A stretch of 64,000 nt of DNA. Origin: Methylocystis rosea (lineage in GTDB: Bacteria; Pseudomonadota; Alphaproteobacteria; Rhizobiales; Beijerinckiaceae). Shown here piece by piece: positions 1 to 8,387 of this stretch; position 1 is the stretch's first letter, and the number at the start of each line of letters is the position of its first letter. The translations under genes and the position numbers were made by a program. The DNA is taken from contig NZ_CP034087.1 of NCBI RefSeq assembly GCF_003855495.1, forward strand, positions 62,001 through 126,000. Reading direction: 5' to 3'. The notes below the pieces were generated by a model that was given only the letters and a program-made list of their open reading frames with translations, was not told the DNA's origin and ran no database searches.

Positions 1-172
1 AGATTGTTCTCCGGCGTCGTCCACATGGATCGAGAGGCGTCGGGGCGGCCGCGGCTTTCCTGCGCGAAACTCGCTCGGCCAGCCTCTCGCGCGAATTGGT
101 TTGCTCGAGCCACCCTTTTAAGATCCGTCTTCGAGAGGGGCTGGAATTATCGGCGGTCGGTGGGGCGAAACC

Positions 173-757
173 ATGCGGAAAATCAAGTGCGAGGGCTGTG
201 GCCGTCGGACGCCGAGCTTCGAGACCGTAAATTACGGCTCGATGGATATGGGATACAAACAGCTCTGCCGCCGCTGTTTCAATACCGAGGCCGCGACAGC
301 CGCTGGTCTCGACGACTTCGAGCATGTCGACTTCGAACCCGTGCGGCTGACCGACGGCGTGGGCAAACCTCACGAATTTCATTTCCGTACTTTTATGTTT
401 GGAGTAGGCGTCGCCTTGGACGCCTTCGAACTTCGCGACGGAAATCCGGCGGGCTATCAGTTCCAGGTTATCGCCGAACCTGAGGAAGACCTGCTCGCAT
501 TGCTCGGCCGATTGATCGAAAAGATGCGACGCGCTCTCGCGGTAAAGTACATCGACGACGGCGAGTATGGTTTGCAAATTGCAGAAGCTAAAGTCGTTCG
601 AGGGCTGATCGATTGGGACGCGGCGCAAGACGGACGCGCGCCACTCCTCGTCATCGACGGGCGAGAGGTTTCCTGGGAGGAATTCGGCCGAATGATCGCG
701 GGTTTCGAGGGCTTCCAATTCAAATTGGAAATCCACGACAAGAGCGAGGAAATCTGA
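173..757 (+). CDS. Zinc-ribbon protein, DUF7713-like
   Basis: A 194-residue protein with an N-terminal zinc-ribbon-like pattern: CEGC near residues 6-9 and CRRC near residues 32-35. This is followed by a conserved mixed region (FEPVRLTDG, HEFHFRTFMFG, VALDAFEL, GYQFQVI) and a C-terminal stretch ending KLEIHDKSEEI. I recognise the pattern from small proteins of unknown function on rhizobial plasmids and islands (DUF7713 in my recollection). The ATG at 173 follows a purine-rich GGTGGGGCG, a reasonable ribosome binding site. It is the first gene of a plus-strand block continuing with the RecD2-like helicase. No enzymatic motif is visible and the function is unknown; a nucleic-acid or protein-binding accessory role is only inferred from the zinc ribbon. 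Confidence 0.75.
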   Translation: MRKIKCEGCGRRTPSFETVNYGSMDMGYKQLCRRCFNTEAATAAGLDDFEHVDFEPVRLTDGVGKPHEFHFRTFMFGVGVALDAFELRDGNPAGYQFQVIAEPEEDLLALLGRLIEKMRRALAVKYIDDGEYGLQIAEAKVVRGLIDWDAAQDGRAPLLVIDGREVSWEEFGRMIAGFEGFQFKLEIHDKSEEI

Positions 758-850
758 CCTCCCGCGCGGCTCCCATGGGATCCATCACCGGCAGCCACCA
801 GCCGCTTTCCGGCTGACGCGCCCAATCGGCGCGGCGTCGTAGGCACGGCT

Positions 851-859
851 TGCTATAAT
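851..859 (+). promoter_or_regulatory. Candidate extended -10 promoter for recD2-like gene
   Basis: TGCTATAAT is a perfect TATAAT hexamer preceded by the TG of an extended -10 element, in the short gap before the helicase gene. No good -35 lies 17 bp upstream, which extended -10 promoters tolerate. Transcription would start near 866, about 30 bp before the preferred TTG start. Confidence 0.45.
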
Positions 860-894
860 CCGCCCGGGCAAATCCATTGGAGGCAGGGAACGCC

Positions 895-3078
895 TTGCGG
901 GCGGTAGCTGACACGACCACTTCGCGTGAAACGCTCGTCGGCGCCGTCGAACGGGTGACTTTTCACAACGAAGAAAATGGGTTCGCCGTCCTGAAGGTGA
1001 AGGTGCGCGGCAAGCGCGACCTCGTCGCTGTCGTCGGACATGCCGCCTCGATATCGGCGGGGGAGTTCATTCACGCCGTCGGCGTCTGGACCACCGACCG
1101 CACGCATGGGCTTCAATTCAAGGCCGATCTGCTCAAAACCACCCCGCCCACCACGGCCGAGGGCATCGAGAAATATCTCGGTTCGGGCATGGTTCGCGGC
1201 ATCGGGCCCAAGCTCGCAAAGAGAATCGTCGACGCGTTCGGACAAGGCACATTCGAAATCATCGAGGCGAGCCCCGAGAAGCTGAGGGATGTGTCGGGGA
1301 TCGGAGAGTTCCGTGCGGGGAAGATCGCCGCCGGCTGGGCCGAGCAGAAGGCCGTTCGCGACATTATGGTGTTTTTGCATTCCAATGGCGTCGGCACGTC
1401 GCGCGCCGTGCGCATCTTCAAAACTTATGGACACGACGCCATTCAGGTGATGACCGAGGACCCTTACCGTCTCGCCCGCGACATCCGAGGCGTCGGCTTT
1501 CGCACTGCCGACGCCATGGCCATGAAAATGGGCATGAGCCACGAGGCGCCGCAGCGGATGCGCGCCGGCGTGTCCTTCGCCCTCCAGGAGGCGACAAACG
1601 ACGGTCATTGCGGACTTCCGGTCGATAACCTCGTCACCCTCGCAACCAAGCTTCTCGACGTCGACAAGGCAATCGTGAGGGCGGCGCTCGATCACGAACT
1701 CGCCGGCGCCGAAGTGGTCGGCGACACGATCGGCGCGGAGCCTTGCGTCTTCCTGCGCGGGCTTCACATCGCCGAGCGAGGCGTCGCCGAACAAATTCTG
1801 GCGCTGGTCAGGGGAACGCCGCCCTGGCCGTCCATCGACGTGGAGAAGGCTGTTCCCTGGGTCGAGAAGAAAACGGGCAAGACGCTCGCGGCGTCGCAAC
1901 GCGCCGCGATCGAAACGGTGCTGCGCTCCAAGGCGGCGGTGATCACCGGCGGGCCAGGCGTCGGCAAGACGACGCTGCTCGACGCGATCCTGCGCATTCT
2001 CGCCGCCAAGGGAACGAAAATCCTGCTCGCCGCGCCGACCGGACGCGCGGCGAAACGTATGGCCGAACAGACCGGCCTCGAGGCGAAGACCATTCACCGC
2101 TTGCTGGAAATCAATCCCAAGACCGGCGGCTTTCGGCGCGGCGTCGAGAACCCTCTCGAATGCGACCTGCTCGTGATCGACGAGACCAGCATGGTCGATA
2201 TCTCCCTCATGTTCGCGCTCGTCAAAGCGATCCCTATCCGCGCCGCACTCCTCTTGGTCGGCGATGTCGATCAGCTGCCCTCGGTCGGGCCGGGCCAGGC
2301 GCTCGACGACGTCATCAATTCCGGCGTGCTGCCGGTCGCGCGGCTGACCGAGGTGTTTCGTCAGGCGGCCGAGAGCCGGATTATTGTCAACGCGCACCGG
2401 ATCAACCGCGGTGAGATGCCCGAATGGCCCAAGCGCGGCGAGGATTCGGATTTCTGGTTTGTCGATGCGGACGACCCCGAGAAGGGAGTGGCCAAGGTCG
2501 TGGAAATCGTGCGCGATCGAATTCCGCGGCGCTTTGGCCTCGACCCGATCCGGGACATTCAGGTGCTTTGCCCCATGCAGCGCGGCGCGCTCGGCGCGCG
2601 ATCGCTCAACGCCGATTTACAGAAGGCCCTCAATCCCGCGCCGCCGGCGAAGATCGAGAAATTCGGTTCGATCTTCGCCCCCGGCGACAAGATCATGCAG
2701 ACCGAGAATGATTACGATCGCGACGTCTTCAATGGCGACCTTGGAACCGTGTTGCGCATCGATGAAGTCGAGGGCCTGCTCGTCGCCGGCTTCGATGGCC
2801 GCGAGGTCGAATATCCCTTTGGCGAACTTGACGCCTTGGTTCCGGCCTATGCGACGACGATCCACAAGTCGCAGGGCTCGGAATATCCCGCTGTCGTCAT
2901 CACGCTCGCGACCCAGCATTACGCCATGCTGGCGCGCAATCTCGTTTATACGGCCGTCACGCGCGGCAAACGTCTTGTCGTCATCGTCGGTCAGCGACGA
3001 GCGATGGCGATCGCGGTGCGAAGCGGCGGCCGACGCAAGAGGTGGACAAAACTGCGTGAGTGGCTGGCGGCACGTTGA
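895..3078 (+). CDS. recD2: RecD2-family ATP-dependent DNA helicase
   Basis: An SF1B helicase of about 727 residues, the usual RecD2 length. The N-terminal third has the RecD2-specific OB-like and helix-hairpin-helix region (GMVRGIGPKLAKRIV, VSGIGEFRAGKI). The helicase core follows: motif I GGPGVGKTT, motif Ia PTGRAAKRM, motif II DETSMVD, motif III GDVDQLPSVGPG, a VFRQA motif IV, motif V TIHKSQGSEYP and motif VI LVYTAVTRGKR. RecD2 enzymes unwind DNA 5' to 3' and, unlike RecD, act outside RecBCD. The frame opens at TTG 877, but the GGAGG at 879-883 sits 11 bp before TTG 895, so I prefer 895. On a plasmid it probably aids replication or repair of transferred DNA; that role is inferred. Confidence 0.92.
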   Translation: MRAVADTTTSRETLVGAVERVTFHNEENGFAVLKVKVRGKRDLVAVVGHAASISAGEFIHAVGVWTTDRTHGLQFKADLLKTTPPTTAEGIEKYLGSGMVRGIGPKLAKRIVDAFGQGTFEIIEASPEKLRDVSGIGEFRAGKIAAGWAEQKAVRDIMVFLHSNGVGTSRAVRIFKTYGHDAIQVMTEDPYRLARDIRGVGFRTADAMAMKMGMSHEAPQRMRAGVSFALQEATNDGHCGLPVDNLVTLATKLLDVDKAIVRAALDHELAGAEVVGDTIGAEPCVFLRGLHIAERGVAEQILALVRGTPPWPSIDVEKAVPWVEKKTGKTLAASQRAAIETVLRSKAAVITGGPGVGKTTLLDAILRILAAKGTKILLAAPTGRAAKRMAEQTGLEAKTIHRLLEINPKTGGFRRGVENPLECDLLVIDETSMVDISLMFALVKAIPIRAALLLVGDVDQLPSVGPGQALDDVINSGVLPVARLTEVFRQAAESRIIVNAHRINRGEMPEWPKRGEDSDFWFVDADDPEKGVAKVVEIVRDRIPRRFGLDPIRDIQVLCPMQRGALGARSLNADLQKALNPAPPAKIEKFGSIFAPGDKIMQTENDYDRDVFNGDLGTVLRIDEVEGLLVAGFDGREVEYPFGELDALVPAYATTIHKSQGSEYPAVVITLATQHYAMLARNLVYTAVTRGKRLVVIVGQRRAMAIAVRSGGRRKRWTKLREWLAAR

Positions 3079-3122
3079 GCTTTTGGCCGGTTGGCCGCTC
3101 GATCCGCGAAGCGGCAATTCAC

Positions 3123-3404
3123 TCAATCTCTCGTCGTGTCCTGTCCGACTGCTCGTCCGATCTTCTCGGCTATTCGCCCTCGCACCCGCTGGTAAAACGC
3201 CTCGTCATGAGCGGAGTCGATATTCGTTCCCGACCCGATGGCGATACAGAGTTCGCGGACATGCTGATAGGCGCCGTCGCCGTGCGCCCCGATCAGCGCG
3301 TCCGCTTCCGCTTCGATAGCGGCGGAAAGCGCCGCGCGGCGACGAAGATGGCGGGAGAGAAAACCGACGAGCATTGGCCGGTGACCCACGCATTCCAATT
3401 CCAA
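3123..3404 (-). CDS. Small conserved hypothetical protein
   Basis: A 93-residue protein rich in Arg, Ala and His (GHRPMLVGFLSRHLRRR, then AALSAAIEAEADALIGAHGDGAYQHVREL). It resembles short plasmid and island proteins of rhizobia that I remember only as hypothetical. It is convergent with the helicase gene, 44 bp away. The only in-frame starts are TTG codons and no clear ribosome binding site is visible, so the 5' end or even the gene is uncertain. The amphipathic arrangement suggests a helical protein, possibly DNA-associated; no function can be assigned. Confidence 0.45.
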   Translation of the reverse strand: MELECVGHRPMLVGFLSRHLRRRAALSAAIEAEADALIGAHGDGAYQHVRELCIAIGSGTNIDSAHDEAFYQRVRGRIAEKIGRAVGQDTTRD

Positions 3405-3475
3405 TGAACCGATACCGGCTCATCGATGCAGTTTTGTCGTCCAGCGGTTTTCGAGCCTAACATGCTTTTTGGGAC

Positions 3476-3509
3476 GGCGTAGCCTTTTTACGCCAGTGTT
3501 CAACACTGG
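3476..3509. promoter_or_regulatory. Two overlapping dyads upstream of parB-like gene
   Basis: GGCGTA (3476-3481) pairs with TACGCC (3489-3494). It overlaps a near-perfect 17-nt palindrome, CCAGTGTT-C-AACACTGG (3493-3509). The pair lies in a gene-poor stretch about 400 bp upstream of the ParB-like gene. It could be an operator, a centromere-like ParB site or a terminator hairpin; the sequence alone does not decide. Confidence 0.4.
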
Positions 3510-3582
3510 TTTCGTGAGCAAAGGGGTTGCCAAAGCAGGGTGCTCGCCGGACGTTGAGCATTAACGTTTCGGGGCTGATTCC

Positions 3583-3822
3583 ATGGACCCGGCCTTCGCA
3601 TGGTTCGCTGACAACGGCGCTTGGCCGGAACATCCCGGTCCAGGCTCCGCGGTAGTCGAGCAGGCCATTGTCGGACCGGCGCGGCTGCTCAGTCATGTCG
3701 AAACCATGCTCGGTCTCGGACGGCCGGCGATCGCCGCGGTCAAACGCATCGTCGTCTATCGTCGCAAGCTCGAAGCGGCGGGAGCGGACAGATTCTGGTC
3801 GGACTCTTTCGGGGCGGCCTGA
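3583..3822 (+). pseudogene. N-terminal fragment of PD-(D/E)XK nuclease-like protein
   Basis: A 79-residue frame with AFAWFADNGAW, VGPARLLSHVETMLGLG and a RFWSDSF ending. I recall this layout from the N-terminus of a larger PD-(D/E)XK-type nuclease family (VGPARLLDxLE, LGLG, FWxxSF). It stops at 3822 where the intact family continues for hundreds of residues, and no continuation is seen in the other frames before the next gene at 3906. I read it as a truncated remnant, possibly still translated. The identification rests on pattern memory only. Confidence 0.35.
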
Positions 3823-3905
3823 GAGGAAGAGGAAGGTTCGGTTTTCGTTGACGGGAAAAAGGGGGAGAGAGAGGCTTTCACCCGCCCGTCGCGGAGACTG
3901 GACAT

Positions 3906-6029
3906 ATGTCGAAGATCACGCTGGTGGGAGCGCGGGACATTGCGCTCGACAGGCTGGTGGCGTCGGACGCGAATGTGCGGCGGATCAAGGCGGGGGTGAG
4001 CGTCGAGGAGCTGGCGGAGGATATCGCCCGGCGCGGGTTGTTGCAGTCGCTGAGCGTGCGGCCGATCGTTGGCCAAGGCGGCGAGGAGACCGGCAAATTC
4101 ACGGTGAGCGCAGGCGGCCGCAGACTCGCGGCGCTGAAACTCCTCGTGAAGCAAAAACGGCTTGCCAAGAACGCGCCGGTTCCCTGCATCGTCAAGACGG
4201 ATGGGATCGAGGAGGAGGACTCGCTCGCCGAAAATACCATGCGTGAGGCCCTGCACCCGCTCGACCAATTCCGGGCGTTCAAGACCTTGCATGACCAAGG
4301 CGTGACCATCGACGAGATTGCCGCCCGTTTCTTCGTCGCGCCGCAGGTCGTCCGCCAGCGCCTGAAACTCGCGGCGGCGAGCCAAAAGCTGCTCGATCTC
4401 TATGTCGCGGAACAATTGACCCTCGACCAGCTCAGCGCCTTTTGCGTGACGGACGACCACATGCTCCAGCAACAGGTCTGGGAGGCGCTTCAGCGCTCCT
4501 ACAGCAAGGAACCCTTTATGATTCGGCGGATGCTGACCGAGGGGGCGGTCAAGGCCTCCGACAAGCGCGCGATCTTCGTCGGGATGGAGGCTTACGAGGC
4601 GGCGGGTGGGATCGTGCTCCGCGATCTCTTTTCCAGCGACAATGGCGGCTGGCTCCAGGACGTGGCGCTGCTCGATCGCCTGGCCCGCGAAAAACTCAGC
4701 GAGGCGGCCGACGCCCTTCGCGCCGAGGGCTGGAAATGGTCGGAATTTTCGATCGATTTTCCCTATGGCCACACCAATGGCCTGCGGCGGCTGCCCGCGA
4801 GTAACGCGCTTCTTTCAGACGAGGAACAGGCAAGTTATGAAGCCGCGCTCGCTGAATATAATTCGCTGTCGGAGGGATACGAGGGGGCCGACGATCTTCC
4901 CGAGGAGGTCGATCAAAGGCTCGCCGAACTCGAGCAGGTGATCGCGGCCGTCGACGAGCGTCCGGCGATCTATGATCCAGCCGAGATCGCCCGCGCCGGA
5001 ATTTTCGTCAGCATCGATCATGCCGGCGCATTGAAGGTCGAACGTGGGTTTGTGCGCCCGGAAGACGAGGCGCCCGCCGCTCCCGGCGAGACCGCCGCGG
5101 AGGCCAAATCGCCGAATGCGCAATGTGGTTCGCATGCTGGCGTGGGGGTGGAAGCGGTGTCATCGTCCGCGTCTTCGTCTTCGACCCTCGACGACGAGAT
5201 GGAAACCTCGCCGAAACTCTCCGACCGCTTGCTGAGCGAGCTGACCGCGCATCGCACCTTGGCGCTGCGCGAAGCGTTGGCGAACGATCCCGATGCGGCG
5301 TTTCTTGCGGCGGCTCATGCGCTGGCGCTGAACGCCTTTTATGGCGCTGGCGGCTTCGAAACTTGCGTCGAAATCGATGCGAAGAGCGTGCTGCTCGGCT
5401 CACACGCGCCCGGCCTCGGCGATACGCCGGCGGCGCGGGCGATCAGTGAAGCGCATGGGCGCTGGCAATTGCGACTGCCGGAGAAATCCCAAGATCTTTG
5501 GAGTTGGCTGGTGAAACTGGACGGGGAGAGTCGCGCTTCGCTCTTTGCCCATTGTGTCGGGCTGAGCGTCAATGCGCTGCATCTCGCTCACGACCGGCGG
5601 CCGCGCGCTCTCGTCCATGCCGATCTTTTGGCCGAACATCGGACGCTCGACATGACGACCTATTGGAGCCCGACGGTCGAGAGTTATTTCGGCAAGGTCA
5701 CCAAGGCGCAGATTCTCGCCGCCGTGCGCGAGGCGAAGGGCGAAGCGACCGCGCAGATGATCGACCATCTCAGGAAAACTGACATGGCGGCGGAGGCGGA
5801 AAGGCTGCTCCAGGGCGCGGGCTGGCTGCCAGAGATTTTGCGCACAAAAAATCTCGACGCCCCTGCCCTGCTGCAAGACGGCGGCTCGGCGAGCGCGGGT
5901 TCGCCAGCAGCGATCGATGACGTCAATCTGCCGGCGTTTCTGGCAGACGTCGAGAACGACGACGGCGCCAACATTCCGATGGGCTCCGAATCCGAAGAGC
6001 CCGAGCATTCGGCAATCGCGGCGGAATGA
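3906..6029 (+). CDS. Large ParB/RepB/Spo0J-family protein
   Basis: A 707-residue protein, much longer than a typical 300-residue ParB. Residues 1-110 form the ParB/Srx-like N domain: ARDIALDRLVASDANVRR, then VEELAEDIARRGLLQSLSV, then the GGRRLAAL and ENTMREALHPLDQFRAF boxes. A helix-turn-helix follows near residues 125-160 (IDEIAARFFVAPQVVRQRLKL). The long C-terminal part is acidic and low-complexity around residues 320-440, then helical. The family binds specific DNA; this large subtype is typical of conjugative plasmids and islands, next to DUF7007 and strawberry-notch genes as here, and may act in DNA processing rather than segregation. ATG 3906 is the natural start. A terminator-like hairpin follows the gene. 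Confidence 0.85.
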   Translation: MSKITLVGARDIALDRLVASDANVRRIKAGVSVEELAEDIARRGLLQSLSVRPIVGQGGEETGKFTVSAGGRRLAALKLLVKQKRLAKNAPVPCIVKTDGIEEEDSLAENTMREALHPLDQFRAFKTLHDQGVTIDEIAARFFVAPQVVRQRLKLAAASQKLLDLYVAEQLTLDQLSAFCVTDDHMLQQQVWEALQRSYSKEPFMIRRMLTEGAVKASDKRAIFVGMEAYEAAGGIVLRDLFSSDNGGWLQDVALLDRLAREKLSEAADALRAEGWKWSEFSIDFPYGHTNGLRRLPASNALLSDEEQASYEAALAEYNSLSEGYEGADDLPEEVDQRLAELEQVIAAVDERPAIYDPAEIARAGIFVSIDHAGALKVERGFVRPEDEAPAAPGETAAEAKSPNAQCGSHAGVGVEAVSSSASSSSTLDDEMETSPKLSDRLLSELTAHRTLALREALANDPDAAFLAAAHALALNAFYGAGGFETCVEIDAKSVLLGSHAPGLGDTPAARAISEAHGRWQLRLPEKSQDLWSWLVKLDGESRASLFAHCVGLSVNALHLAHDRRPRALVHADLLAEHRTLDMTTYWSPTVESYFGKVTKAQILAAVREAKGEATAQMIDHLRKTDMAAEAERLLQGAGWLPEILRTKNLDAPALLQDGGSASAGSPAAIDDVNLPAFLADVENDDGANIPMGSESEEPEHSAIAAE

Positions 6030-6083
6030 TCGCACACGGGCAATGCGGCCACGGCCGCTCGCCTCGTCTACCGTCTCACCAGG

Positions 6084-6109
6084 AGCCCGGCCTTCGCGCC
6101 GGGCTTTTT
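6084..6109 (+). terminator. Rho-independent terminator or attenuator
   Basis: A perfect 8-bp GC-rich stem, AGCCCGGC (6084-6091) with GCCGGGCT (6098-6105), encloses a 6-nt loop and runs into five T residues (6105-6109). It sits between the parB-like gene and the DUF7007 gene, 19 bp before the latter's ATG, so it probably separates two transcription units or attenuates read-through. Confidence 0.75.
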
Positions 6110-6127
6110 ACATGATGGAGCCCTCTC

Positions 6128-6967
6128 ATGAACTCTGCCGATCAATCTCTTATCTCCTTCCATCGCACGCGCGACGGATTTCTCGCGGCGCGCCTCGGCG
6201 AGCGCGCCTTCCTCGCTCTGCCTTCCAAAACCGGCGGCGTCTCTCTCGCCAGTGCGCGTCATATCGACCAGCCGCCCGAGGAATGGCGCCCATCGGATTT
6301 CTATATCTTCGGTCGTCTGCTCGAAGACGAAGCCGCCTTTCGTCGACATGTCGAACAACTCGCCGATCACCAGCGCCAATTGCTGAGGCTCGATCGCCGA
6401 GAAGTCAGAACACACGCCGTCACCCCATGGGGAACGGCGCAGATGTCTTGGGCGTACGAGGAGGGCGTCGTTTGTCATTCGACGGCCTCGCACGGCGGCT
6501 TCCGTCTCGATGAGGAGCGCAACGCCCTCGTTCATCCGGCCTATCGCAACGCCGATGGGTGTTACGAGGAAGACAGTCAGTGGTCGAAAGTCGCGGCGAC
6601 GTTTCCGCGTCTCTTCACCGACTATGAGCGCAAATGCGCCGATGAAACTTTGCGCGCTGGCGAACCCGAGTCTTACGAGATCGTCAACAATGTGGTCCTT
6701 CGTCCTGGGGAATCCCGCACAAAGGACGCGCGCAAATTTCGGCTGGATCACGCGTCCGACTGGATCGTGATCTCCGCCATTACCTCGCGACAACGCCGGG
6801 GCTTCGTTGAATGCGTGGCGACCATCGGCGGCGATCGCCGCGGAAGGGAGCGACGCTTTCTCGTGTCCGACGTGGAATATGATCCCGGCCGCCATGGTTT
6901 CGTGATTGATCCGGCGCGACACGAAACTTACATCGGGCCGAGCAGCTTCATCGGCCGGGTTGGATAG
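6128..6967 (+). CDS. DUF7007-like plasmid protein
   Basis: A 279-residue protein with the conserved signature HAVTPWGTAQMSWAYEEGV, followed by CHSTASHGGF and NADGCYEEDSQW near residues 95-145. In my recollection this is the core of the DUF7007 family, found on alphaproteobacterial plasmids between a ParB-like gene and a strawberry-notch gene, exactly as here. His, Asp and Glu residues in the core (STASHGGF, YEEDSQW) could form a metal or catalytic site, but no activity is established. The ATG lies in a good context just after the terminator hairpin. It may be co-expressed with the downstream DarB-like gene through a 115-bp gap. Confidence 0.7.
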   Translation: MNSADQSLISFHRTRDGFLAARLGERAFLALPSKTGGVSLASARHIDQPPEEWRPSDFYIFGRLLEDEAAFRRHVEQLADHQRQLLRLDRREVRTHAVTPWGTAQMSWAYEEGVVCHSTASHGGFRLDEERNALVHPAYRNADGCYEEDSQWSKVAATFPRLFTDYERKCADETLRAGEPESYEIVNNVVLRPGESRTKDARKFRLDHASDWIVISAITSRQRRGFVECVATIGGDRRGRERRFLVSDVEYDPGRHGFVIDPARHETYIGPSSFIGRVG

Positions 6968-7082
6968 ATTATGGCGTCGGGAATGGGAAGGGAGAGGAAA
7001 AGGGCTTTGCCGGGACGGGCGAGCCCGGAAGGTTGAAGAGAGAGATTTCCGGGCCGGTTTCACATGAGCCCGGAGATAGTTG

Positions 7083-8381
7083 ATGAGCCCGATCCATGCC
7101 GCCGCCCTTGCTCGATCCGAACAGGCCGAACTTTCCTTTTCCACCGACGACAAGCCTCGCGCCCTGATGATGGCGGCGCAGGCGCTCGTCACCGATCTCG
7201 CCAAGGGCCAAGCAATCGACGCCGCGATTTTGCGCGCCGCGATGGAAAGCGCCTTTGGCGCGAGCGATGCGCAAGGCGCTTGGGCGTGGAAGGACGCTTA
7301 TGAAGCCTGCGAGGCGGCGCAGGTGTTGTTCCTGCGTCGCTATGGCCCCGCGATCATGGCGCGCGCCAACAACGAGCCGTCGCGCGTGCTGGCGATGCTC
7401 TCGAAAATCGGCGGTTTGCTGCCGACGCAGACCCGGCGTTCTGAAGAGAGCCAGTCTCTGCAACAATTCTCGACGCCGCTGGAATTCGCCTATGTGGCGA
7501 GCCTCGCCGCCGGGATTTTTTCGAACGACGTCGTGCTGGAGCCGTCAAGCGGGACGGGAATGCTGGCGGTCTTCGCCGAGCTCGCGGGAGTGACGCTCGT
7601 TCTCAATGAATGGGCCGAGACGCGTGCCGAGATTCTCGGCGCTTTGTTTCCCGCCGCGGCGGTCAGCCGCTTCGACGGCGCGCAGCTTCATGATCGGCTC
7701 GACGCCGATCTTCGCCCCACCGTTGTCTTGATGAATCCGCCCTTTTCGTCGTCGCCCCTGATCGAGGGGAGGCACGCGGCGGCGACCTTCGAACATTTGC
7801 GCTCGGCTTTGGCGCGGTTGCTGCCAGGTGGCCGTCTCGTCGCCATCACGGGCGAGAGCTTTTCGCCGACCTCGCCGGCCTGGCGCGCCGGCTTCGAGCG
7901 CCTGCAACAGAAGGGCCGGCTTATTTTCACCGCGTCGTTATCGCGCGGGTTCTTTGCACGGCACGGCACGAGCGTCGAAAGCCGCCTCACCGTCTTCGAC
8001 AAGCCGCCTGCCGGAAATTCGAGCGAGTTCCGACAGGGCTTCGGCCCTATCGCCACCCTCGAAGAATTGCTGTCACTCGTTCAGCGCGAGATTCCGCCGC
8101 GCATGGCGCTCACCACGGGGGATCGCGCCGGCGACGTTTCCCCTGCCCCGTCGAAACCGGTGGCGTCGAGTGCGTTTCCCCGTTCCTCGCATTTGCGATC
8201 GTTCAGCGGTTCGGATCGCGTGTCTTCTCGTTCGTCGAACGTCGCCGGCGTCGGAAGGCCCACGCCCCTCTCGTCGCCGCTCGCCAGCGAGATCGTCGAA
8301 CTCGCCTATGAGACGAGGGATTGGAAGACGCCGCAAGGCGGGTCACTCAGCGCCGGGCTCTATGAGTCCTACGCCGTGTAA
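7083..8381 (+). pseudogene. DarB-like protein, N-terminal methyltransferase half (split by in-frame TAA)
   Basis: This frame holds the N-terminal part of a strawberry-notch-type protein. A helical lead-in is followed by a class I SAM methyltransferase near residues 140-310: FSTPLEFAYVASLAA, VLEPSSGTGML (SAM-binding motif I) and MNPPFSSSP (NPPF, an N6-adenine-type catalytic motif). It ends at TAA 8379-8381, but the same frame continues two codons later with the normal family sequence (GAKPHPTTLVQSAAMA). One C-to-T change, CAA to TAA, explains the break. Upstream TTG 7080 is in frame, but ATG 7083 is preferred. A separate methyltransferase polypeptide could still be made and be active. Confidence 0.8.
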
Positions 8382-8387
8382 TCGATC

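Noticed and set aside
4..483. 159-residue plus-strand frame overlapping the first gene
   Set aside because: Arg-rich, out of frame with the zinc-ribbon gene at 173, no motif.
853..2397. 514-residue minus-strand frame opposite recD2
   Set aside because: Composition is typical of a shadow frame (His/Arg/Asp-rich, many LG and RR pairs); recD2 motifs on the plus strand are decisive.
3756..4772. 338-residue minus-strand frame opposite the ParB-like gene
   Set aside because: Shadow of a GC-rich gene whose plus-strand domains are clear.
8379..8381. Recoded stop codon (selenocysteine or pyrrolysine)
   Set aside because: The codon is TAA, not TGA or TAG, and no recoding structure is evident; the plain explanations are mutation, error or reinitiation.
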